Of a stretch of DNA of 64,000 nucleotides, positions 36,301-43,871 are shown in pieces. The notes below the pieces were generated by a model. That model was not told where the DNA came from, did not search any database, and saw only the letters and a list, made by a program, of their open reading frames with translations. Source of the stretch: JAVBSN01 sp031556525 (lineage in GTDB: Bacteria > Bacillota > Clostridia > Lachnospirales > Lachnospiraceae); contig JAVBSS010000002.1 of NCBI GenBank assembly GCA_031556525.1, positions 1 to 64,000 of the forward strand. Direction: 5' to 3'. A program made the translations under genes and the position numbers. Every line of letters begins with the position of its first letter. Position 1 is the stretch's first letter.

Positions 36301-39300
36301 AATAATGGTGAAACATACGCGACCTACCACAGTAATTATGAGATAAAAAGTTATACAGTTGTAGGTGGAAGCGACCTATTTGGTGCTCTAAATTTATCAG
36401 CTTTAGATTATACAAGTGTTACGAGTTCAGGAACAATTTTGGATTATGGTGAACTTACAAGGGGAACAACTCCGGCATCTACTAATCTAACAGCTGTTAG
36501 CACAAATGCCATATACTGTTCAACAGGAGCCATTGAGATTTCTCAAGATATGATTTATCGTGTTGCTAATTATGCGCCACAAAATGGAACTACAGGAGTT
36601 GCTTATGGGACTACATCTCTTATATCATATTTCTATGATGCAAGTGGCAAATATTTAGGAAGTGCGACAAGTACTGCTGCTTATGGCTCAGCGGCAATAT
36701 ATCCTCAACAGTATGCTACGGCTAAATATGTACGATTGGCATTGAGTCAAATATGGATGGATACATATGGTGCAACTATTACGGGATACAAAGTAACAGA
36801 TGATATTGTTAAAAAATATCCACGGTATCTTAATAAAGATGGGTATCGTACGGGTAGTGAAACTATTACATCAAGTACAACAGTTATGTGTTTTGATAAG
36901 TACCCAGTAACTCCGGGGCAGGTGTATTTTAGAAATGCATATGGTTCAAATACAACTATTTATATGTACAATAAAGATGGTAGTTATGTAGGCACCATGA
37001 GTTCTGCTACAATTAATACATTTGTAATACCAACTAATTGTTATTATATATCCCTTAATTATAATGTTACGAATACAGGATGTTTATATTTATTAGCAGA
37101 TGTAGATGAAAGTACTGGTTTTAGTGCAGTGATAGATTTAACTGCAAAGGATGTGAAGGGATATTTAGCAACAGGAAATAAAACACCAGTAGTTACACTA
37201 GACTTGTATAATTCAGAGTCAAGTGTAAATCCAGAATATAAGGTATACCAGTCTCGACAACTTACGTTGGAAAAATCAGCAACAGGTGGTTATTTATTAG
37301 AAGATACCATTGACTTCTCAGGGCTTCCGGAAAATACGTCATGGAAACTTACTATGTCAGTAGTGTATCAAGGAAAGACTATTGAGTTAGCAAATATTAC
37401 ATTCCATACAGATGGAGCTTATCAGCTTATTACCTGTAATGAAGATATGGCAAAGCTTACATATAATCCTTATGGTAACTATTTGGTTGTTAATGATTTT
37501 GAAAATAATATTAACTCAGCATACAATGTATATGGTTCTATTGATTTCCAAGGTCATATTATTACACGTAATACTCAAATGACAAGCAGGTTTTTATCAA
37601 CGGTTGGAACAGGAGCCACAGTTAAAAATCTTGTGTTTGAATTTAATGGTAACCAGACTATTACAGCAGGAGTAATGAGTACACTAAGTGGTACTGCAGA
37701 AAATATTATTGTACGCACAAAATCAGGTGTAATAGTTAATGGTACAGGAATAGTTGTAACTTCAATAAGCGCAGATGGAAAATTAAAGAATTTCATTGTT
37801 AAACTTGGTGGTGACACTTATATACAAGATGGATATACCAATGGAATAGTAGCATCTAGTAGTTATGGAAATATCTCAGATGGATACATTTATGCATCCA
37901 ATGGCTCTAGAGTTATTATACAAAGAGGATCATATACTAGTGCATCTATATCAGGAGGGGTAGTAGCATATCTTTCTACAACAGGTGTCATGGATAGGGT
38001 ATTTTGTATTTATGATACCTACATAGAGGATGATACTAATTTTGGTTCTATGTTAGGAAATAATGCCAGTGCTATACAACGTAATTGTTATCAGGTTGGA
38101 GATTTTTATATATACAAAAAAAGTGAAGGAATAACAAAAACGAATCGCTCAACAACTGATAGAATTGTGGGAAGTAAGGCTGGATATTCTGATAATATTT
38201 ATTATGTTACACAAAATACTTATACTGCAAAAACAGCGACATTTGCAGACCCTAGCTTGTTATATGAAACTTATTGGCAGCAGAATGCATTAGGTGGAGG
38301 AAATTTTGATATAGATTCATGTGTTTTAATGGGATATTATCCACGTCTTGTATTTCCTACGGAAATGGCAAAATATCAGGAATATCTTCCATTACCAGTT
38401 CTTTCATCTGCGGCTACTCCTCAAGTAGTAGATGCAAAACTAACAGAGGGCGTATCTTCTGTAGATAAAGATACATCAGCATATGTAACTTTTTATGTAA
38501 CTAATAATAAACATATGAAGATTACAGGTATTAATATTAATAATTTAAATGTTAATATTATTGATCAAGGAACTATGGACTCAGGGTTATATTGGGTTTC
38601 AGCATTAGTATCAGTGAATCCAGAAGATCCTGGTTATTTTTCAACATACCATGTGAATTCTATTACCGCAGTATCTGGTGCAGCTACTAATACATATACA
38701 AACAACTATGATATAAAGATTCCTTTTTATAAAGCTGTTGCAAATGCTGCAGATTGGCAAGACATTAACAGTCATATGACTTGGAATTATCATGTTGTTG
38801 CAGATATAGATTTCTCTAAGCAGAGCTTAGGTAATGTTATTATAAATGGTAGTAAAACTAGTGAAACATCAACAGCATCTTTTACTGGTATTATAGATGG
38901 TGGAATATATGATGACAACGGAAAACTTATAGGTATGCATGCTCTGGAAAATATTAGTATTCAAAATTCCCGATATGCCTATGTTATCTACAATTTAAGT
39001 AATGGTACAGTAAGTAATCTTGTTGTAGATAATATGAAACTTGTAGGAAGTGCAACACTAGGAGGTTATACAGGATTTATTCGTAATGCTAGTGGTACTG
39101 ATGGAACAATAAATAATATTCACATTACTAATGGTTTGGTTTCTGGATATCAATATGTAGGTTCGATTGTAGCATATTCAGCTATGGGAATGTATAATTG
39201 CTCAGCATCCAATACTGTTATTTCAGATTTGCCATCTTCAGTTGCACTTAATTTGGGCGGACTTGTAGGATATACTAACCGTTCAAATAATAATTGTTAT

Positions 39301-42300
39301 ACAAGGAATGTAGATATAACTGTTAATAATTCTACTGCTGTTACAGGAGTAGGAGGTCTTATTGGATACAGTTATGGTTCTAATATTTCAGATTGTTATA
39401 CCCATGGAACTATTACTTCAACAGCAAGTAAGGTTGGTGGTTTAGTAGGGTATAAATATTCAAGGCCTATGACACGATGCTTTACTTATGTAACCATAGA
39501 TACTTCAGGAGATTTGGCAGGAGGTATTGTAGGAACAGAAGCACAAAGTAATGGTGATTATGCCTTTGGTATGCTTTCAGTAGGAGATATATATACAACA
39601 GGAGCATCAAATGTTCACCGTATTTCAGGTTCTGCAAAATATAAAGCTTCAGTCAATCTATATAGAAACTATGCATACAGCAAGCAGTTAGTAACGGGAG
39701 TACCTAGTGGTGATGTAAGTGATGCATTCCAAACGATAGCAGGTACAGAGTTAGCTAAAGCTTCCACTTGGACAGATACAATTGGATTTACTTCTCAATG
39801 GAGTTATAGTTCGCTCAAAGATGGATGTTTTCCGAAGCTATATTACTTTGGAACTAATACTTTGCTTTATGGACAAGAAGATATTATGATGCCAGGTCAA
39901 GGAGCAGAGCAAGAACTTGAGTTAATTGATGCAGGCTCTACAATAGTAGAAGGTAAAGATCAGTATTATTTACAAGCTACACTATTGCATCCGGGTTATA
40001 AATGGGATAAAGATATAAATGGTAATTGGGTACTTAAAGATTCGACAGGAAAATCTTATTCTGTAAAACTGGAGTTGGATGGATTGGATATAAGTCAGGC
40101 ATCTCAGGAACAAAAGCATTCAATAGTAGAAATTACGCCTTTGTCACCAGAAGTTGGTATAGAAAGTACATATATTGAAATTGCAGTTACTAACGATGCT
40201 ATTAGAAAAGCTTTAGATATGTACCGTCTTACTGTTTCACTTGCTTCACAAAGTAATTCAGTAACCGTTGATTATGGAAAGCCAATGTATTGGGAAGTAC
40301 CTAATTTAGAAGCATGGAATAGCCTTATGGAAGATGGGCATGGAAATACACAAGAAAATTTCATGATTATAGGAACTGTTGATTTTGGTCGCAAAACAAC
40401 TGCCTATACAAATCTTCGTATTAACAGGTTGGAAGGAAAATCAATTGATGGAAGCAATGGATTTAAAGGATTAAGATATGCTTGTGATACTATGGGAAAT
40501 GCATGGATTGAATCAGTAGCTCAAAATGTTAGTAACATTATATTTGAAGATATTAGTGTTGATTTTACAAAAGCCAGCACTGCAAGGGGAGCTTCAGGTG
40601 TTATTGTGTATTGTGGTGGATTAGTAGATAAGGTTACAATTAATAATTGTTATTTGTATGTAAATTACAACAGCCGTGCTAATGTTGGATTTTTTGGAAG
40701 TACAGATTCTAAACTCTCAAATATAGAAATTAATGGCATGACCATTGAGGATTCTCAAAACAACACATCTGTACGTTCTTATGGTGGAGGTTTAGTTGGT
40801 TATACTTATGGTTCCTTAAATAATATTAATGCATCTAATGTTACTGTTAGTTTGCAATATACTTCTTATGTAGGAGGAATAGCTGGATATGTGGCAGGTA
40901 CAGCACCTGGTATAACTTATAATTATGGAACAATTAAAGATGCTACAGTTAAGGGAAATACTACAACAGGTGGATTCCAAGGATATTGTGCAGGAGGTAC
41001 AAATGGCTCTACAGCAGATAAAAGAGGCTTAACAGCTATAAATTGTAATGTTAGTTCATTTACCGTTACTGCTGGTGGCATAATAGGTTCATTAGGTACT
41101 GTAAATACTTATTATAGTTCCGCTATAAATTGCAAGGTTAGTAATAATACCTATACAGGAACAGCTGGCACAGGAGGATTAATAGGTAATACAGGTGCTT
41201 GGAGTACTGTAAATGATTGTAAAGCTAATGGATGTACAGTTACTGGTGGACCGTATGTAGGTGGATTAATAGGATTACGTATGGGATATAATACATTTTC
41301 ATCCTCAGTAATCGATACTAAAGTAACTGGTACAAATACTGCGGCAGGCGTAGGCGGTGCAGGTGGAATGTTTGGTTATGCAACTACACGTGATACATCA
41401 TACTCGCTTTATAATCTAGTAGTACGTGATGTGGATGTTATTGCCGATGCCAATGCAGGAGGATTAATAGGATATACTCCTGCTGAAGTAGAAAGTGTAA
41501 TTATTAAAAATGCTTATGTTGCAGAAGATGTATATGTAACGTCTAAAAGCAACAATGCTGGTGGAATTATTGGCTCTATGGGACGTGGACAATTAAGTTA
41601 TATCGCTTGTGGTGCAACAGTTACTGCAAATGCTAATAATGCAGGAGGTATCATAGGACAGATTACCAATGAATCAGCAGATAGCATGCGTTCTATGAGT
41701 CAGATATATTATTGCGGAAGAGTAACAGCATCTGGAGATTATGCGGCAGGAGTTGTTGGTAACGTTAGTGGTTCTCTTTTATCGTTGAACGGTGATAAAT
41801 ATAAATCAATGGTTGTGGCAGCAGAAGTAACAGCAGCTGGAGGTCATGGTTCTATTTGGGCAAACTCGACAAGTTATGGTGGTGCTGGTAATATTAAGAA
41901 TTTTGTAGCTTGGCAATATAGTAAAATAAATGGACAGTTTTTAAAATCTATTTTGGATGTTGTGGAAGATGGTAAAGTTACTACTGCAGTACCAACGGGT
42001 AGCGTTACATATGCAGCAAGTGATTTTAAATCTGGTGTATCATTTACAACAGCAGGATTTGATGATTACTGGGATTACAGTAGTCTTGGTAATGATTTTA
42101 TGCCTTATGTTCTTAGTACAACCAAAGCAAATTTAAATTTTGAAAAGGGCTATGCTAAAGATAATGATATATATGATACTTCAGAAAATATGGGTATTCC
42201 ACTACCCCATGATGATAGTGCGCCAAATGAAATAGTAGTATATGCATCTGGAGTAGATACAATAAATATTGAATTTATAGAAGCTCCTTTAGCAGCAATT

Positions 42301-43818
42301 GTAAATGGAGAAGTATATAATTTTGAAGGTAATGTACTTACATTAAAATGTGGTTTGGACAAGGATATATCTGTAAATGGTAATAATGTATTCCTATCTA
42401 CAAATATGCGACGCACAGTTATGACATATGGAGACTATTGGTATTATATTGATAGTAATGGTGCAATTGTATCCTCTGCATGGATAGATACTCCTTTCGC
42501 AGGATCAGGAAAGTTTATTCATATGTGGCAAGGTAAAGCCATAGATAATAAAGGAAATGTATATGACCTTTCATCTAAGTCTATTACTTCATCAGTGGTG
42601 GGTACTGAAAAGACAGAAACAAAACCATTTTATTCATTTACTATTTCGGGTAAAAAGGTTGATGTATTCTATAATTATTCAATCTATGATAAGAAAGTAG
42701 TACAACAACGCATGTTTGCTTTAGGTAATACTATTTATTCTGTGTCACCTTTACAAAATGCAGTATATGATGGTGTAATCCTTAGTGCAAATACAGGTAT
42801 AAACCGTAATTATTTTGCACTACTTGAAAACAATGGTAACATAATCAATTATGGAACAGCTCTTAGAACAGGTGGTGCTGCAAACAGTGGTATTCATCAT
42901 ATGACAAATAATATGGGATATACAGGAACGATAGTACTTTTACGTTATACAAACGGTTCAGTTATTGGATTTGATTACAATTCTGGAATAGTCGTTTGTT
43001 CAACAGCAGCAGAAACTCAAGGAATAATGTCTTATCTTAGTAATAATATAAATGGTTTGGTATCAGAATTTTCAGATTGGAATGGAGAGATAGAGGAAAA
43101 TACTAACTTTACTTCAACTGAGAGTTATTTAGGTCAGATTGAAGGTCTCGCTAATAAGTATCCGCAACTTCCAAACTTACTAGAGAATAATGGCGGAGAT
43201 ACAGTCGCAATTAGTAATACGGTTTCTATTCAAAATAATGAAGTGATTTATATTAATGGTATAGGATATTATTTGAATAATGGCATATTTTCAACTGATA
43301 ATGGGGTTGTATATATTGATGGTACGGCTGTATATCGGGATGGACAACAGATTTCAGTTAATAATGGTGTCTTGACGGTTGATGGCAAAGCAATATCACC
43401 GATAATACAATCACAGAATGCAAACAAGGAAAGCAGTGGATTAGGGCAAGGAAATGCTGGTTCATCAACTCGGACAGCAGGAAATGGCAAAACTGAAAAT
43501 GCCGCTAATCTTGGTAGCAACACAGGAGGAGATTCATGTCAGTATGCAGTATCATATAATGAAGAAACTGGAGAATATGATGTATATACAGTAGGACAAT
43601 TAGTTAATAGTGCAGATCCCAAAACTGTAGAAAAACAGATGGAAGAATTATCTGATGAAGGTAAATTTGTACTAAACGACAATTTGACAATGAATATAGC
43701 AGAAAGTGAACGTAGTGGTATGGTTCTTATTGTATTAACAATAGTAGGGTTATCAGTATTATCTATAGCATTATATGTATCAGTATCAAATAAAAAGAAT
43801 CGTAATAATAAAAGGTAA
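33364..43818 (+). CDS. Giant 3484-residue surface protein with membrane helices at both ends and GLUG repeats
   Basis: Residues 1-24 (KKILPVVVALLAVVAFVVLS) form an N-terminal anchor or signal. A shared-type external domain spans about 30-225. An Asn/Ser/Asp/Gly-rich linker follows (about 226-340), then Fn3- or Cna-B-like modules (340-1000), and two carbohydrate-binding-like modules (about 1030-1255, phrases YFYDASGKYLGSAT and MYNKDGSYVGTMS). Beta-helix regions come next, with GLUG motifs such as GGLVGYT and GGLIGYS, then YKWDKD-type and WG/KF-like repeats, a low-complexity stretch, and a final helix SGMVLIVLTIVGLSVLSIAL followed by KKNRNNKR. If the first helix is retained, the protein is a huge external loop fixed at both ends. 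ATG 33364 follows GGGAGGG. Last gene of the operon. Confidence 0.9.
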   Translation: MKKILPVVVALLAVVAFVVLSNLSEIGYVQQNGYAVSSNTDVKRILVDGTIDDPEQLTEVIQDQIIYSRVGKYYLGDERIPIDLQYPMYINGGTALRFYDDTHYLVTNTVELLSSFEGLYVSNGITYAEDGWQVDSDEFILVSLNNGLFMNAQDMEIITRVGEQKVPVNSILYCTDSFIRWFSYNDGYLVYGEEEIVFDAMIRIGDNEYSYEDLLKALGLLSDAVNKLNNNKSPDEELNQAQDIIAPEGDIDNTGISSKSNNSQNKNSNSDIKKTNGSDINEDDSNSGKKPGNTQTGNDSGESSGYTPSSEEISQGDDSSSDNNGSSGDSTENDENSTSEYIPPIISIEDIDAWSYAIHFKLKIEDTTGSLLRGVRVTVFKADGKTVLMRKSLNMAGEFNLYTLPPDTEMKIQYTYRYFNMVDTVDKDGNIVTKTVRESYTSDLIPVKTKALDEVSIYPLEVEWLDVVGQNPNRINFKSLKTSNTSDYIVGDDSWQNFKLNTLNYLTNLTVTLVDTNTKEKVNVNINAATMLKATQEKGTDYLSSMALQSNSKYQYIVRGYDKYGNELELISTGHANEKGEIEGIWYTSKQEPSATITQISNVSGSLKIKISVSDPDQAINSDAAILSCANINKENVNLSGTMGGKEFSTDYLSLELDDNNSTLITMTSLPFARTFTFSLAGTYNTTCDYSTENNKDVTDTICSAKIYTADLPSGTISWTSSITNLADTQADINIRMEEKGTSKEILPLIDYFRISVIRMSTETKTATFDLREDVLSKYSPDDYTALNDAGYTVTTAGDMTTIVLQQGNEALKINQIELVGDFTGFDTLWDALLAGLTPNEDSASSRVPVTMRILVGKDVLKSRTNYNIKINGMVEKSGETYTIPSILSTSNFITLKKMPAVSCDDIFIASDILEFLNFKVNDPDGAVIGDGQLLVNLYSGSSILASHKINVNETIDSIKFTGLIAGSEYVIKIIAPSFNNGETYATYHSNYEIKSYTVVGGSDLFGALNLSALDYTSVTSSGTILDYGELTRGTTPASTNLTAVSTNAIYCSTGAIEISQDMIYRVANYAPQNGTTGVAYGTTSLISYFYDASGKYLGSATSTAAYGSAAIYPQQYATAKYVRLALSQIWMDTYGATITGYKVTDDIVKKYPRYLNKDGYRTGSETITSSTTVMCFDKYPVTPGQVYFRNAYGSNTTIYMYNKDGSYVGTMSSATINTFVIPTNCYYISLNYNVTNTGCLYLLADVDESTGFSAVIDLTAKDVKGYLATGNKTPVVTLDLYNSESSVNPEYKVYQSRQLTLEKSATGGYLLEDTIDFSGLPENTSWKLTMSVVYQGKTIELANITFHTDGAYQLITCNEDMAKLTYNPYGNYLVVNDFENNINSAYNVYGSIDFQGHIITRNTQMTSRFLSTVGTGATVKNLVFEFNGNQTITAGVMSTLSGTAENIIVRTKSGVIVNGTGIVVTSISADGKLKNFIVKLGGDTYIQDGYTNGIVASSSYGNISDGYIYASNGSRVIIQRGSYTSASISGGVVAYLSTTGVMDRVFCIYDTYIEDDTNFGSMLGNNASAIQRNCYQVGDFYIYKKSEGITKTNRSTTDRIVGSKAGYSDNIYYVTQNTYTAKTATFADPSLLYETYWQQNALGGGNFDIDSCVLMGYYPRLVFPTEMAKYQEYLPLPVLSSAATPQVVDAKLTEGVSSVDKDTSAYVTFYVTNNKHMKITGININNLNVNIIDQGTMDSGLYWVSALVSVNPEDPGYFSTYHVNSITAVSGAATNTYTNNYDIKIPFYKAVANAADWQDINSHMTWNYHVVADIDFSKQSLGNVIINGSKTSETSTASFTGIIDGGIYDDNGKLIGMHALENISIQNSRYAYVIYNLSNGTVSNLVVDNMKLVGSATLGGYTGFIRNASGTDGTINNIHITNGLVSGYQYVGSIVAYSAMGMYNCSASNTVISDLPSSVALNLGGLVGYTNRSNNNCYTRNVDITVNNSTAVTGVGGLIGYSYGSNISDCYTHGTITSTASKVGGLVGYKYSRPMTRCFTYVTIDTSGDLAGGIVGTEAQSNGDYAFGMLSVGDIYTTGASNVHRISGSAKYKASVNLYRNYAYSKQLVTGVPSGDVSDAFQTIAGTELAKASTWTDTIGFTSQWSYSSLKDGCFPKLYYFGTNTLLYGQEDIMMPGQGAEQELELIDAGSTIVEGKDQYYLQATLLHPGYKWDKDINGNWVLKDSTGKSYSVKLELDGLDISQASQEQKHSIVEITPLSPEVGIESTYIEIAVTNDAIRKALDMYRLTVSLASQSNSVTVDYGKPMYWEVPNLEAWNSLMEDGHGNTQENFMIIGTVDFGRKTTAYTNLRINRLEGKSIDGSNGFKGLRYACDTMGNAWIESVAQNVSNIIFEDISVDFTKASTARGASGVIVYCGGLVDKVTINNCYLYVNYNSRANVGFFGSTDSKLSNIEINGMTIEDSQNNTSVRSYGGGLVGYTYGSLNNINASNVTVSLQYTSYVGGIAGYVAGTAPGITYNYGTIKDATVKGNTTTGGFQGYCAGGTNGSTADKRGLTAINCNVSSFTVTAGGIIGSLGTVNTYYSSAINCKVSNNTYTGTAGTGGLIGNTGAWSTVNDCKANGCTVTGGPYVGGLIGLRMGYNTFSSSVIDTKVTGTNTAAGVGGAGGMFGYATTRDTSYSLYNLVVRDVDVIADANAGGLIGYTPAEVESVIIKNAYVAEDVYVTSKSNNAGGIIGSMGRGQLSYIACGATVTANANNAGGIIGQITNESADSMRSMSQIYYCGRVTASGDYAAGVVGNVSGSLLSLNGDKYKSMVVAAEVTAAGGHGSIWANSTSYGGAGNIKNFVAWQYSKINGQFLKSILDVVEDGKVTTAVPTGSVTYAASDFKSGVSFTTAGFDDYWDYSSLGNDFMPYVLSTTKANLNFEKGYAKDNDIYDTSENMGIPLPHDDSAPNEIVVYASGVDTINIEFIEAPLAAIVNGEVYNFEGNVLTLKCGLDKDISVNGNNVFLSTNMRRTVMTYGDYWYYIDSNGAIVSSAWIDTPFAGSGKFIHMWQGKAIDNKGNVYDLSSKSITSSVVGTEKTETKPFYSFTISGKKVDVFYNYSIYDKKVVQQRMFALGNTIYSVSPLQNAVYDGVILSANTGINRNYFALLENNGNIINYGTALRTGGAANSGIHHMTNNMGYTGTIVLLRYTNGSVIGFDYNSGIVVCSTAAETQGIMSYLSNNINGLVSEFSDWNGEIEENTNFTSTESYLGQIEGLANKYPQLPNLLENNGGDTVAISNTVSIQNNEVIYINGIGYYLNNGIFSTDNGVVYIDGTAVYRDGQQISVNNGVLTVDGKAISPIIQSQNANKESSGLGQGNAGSSTRTAGNGKTENAANLGSNTGGDSCQYAVSYNEETGEYDVYTVGQLVNSADPKTVEKQMEELSDEGKFVLNDNLTMNIAESERSGMVLIVLTIVGLSVLSIALYVSVSNKKNRNNKR
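39250..41770 (+). repeat. GLUG-type beta-helix repeat regions
   Basis: Two clusters of [GA]G[LIM][VIA]G-[YSN] motifs lie at about 39250-39560 and 40780-41770 (residues roughly 1963-2065 and 2470-2800), spaced 20-45 residues apart. GLUG motifs are known from bacterial surface adhesins and predicted right-handed beta-helices. Confidence 0.8.
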
Positions 43819-43829
43819 GAAATAAAATA

Positions 43830-43864
43830 GGGCAAAATCTAATTTATAATGTTAGATTTTGCCC
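43830..43864 (+). terminator. Bidirectional terminator between the giant operon and the hybrid kinase
   Basis: GGGCAAAATCTAA (43830-43842) and TTAGATTTTGCCC (43852-43864) form a perfect 13-bp stem between convergent genes. The T-rich tail is better on the minus strand. Confidence 0.85.
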
Positions 43865-43871
43865 TTAGCCT

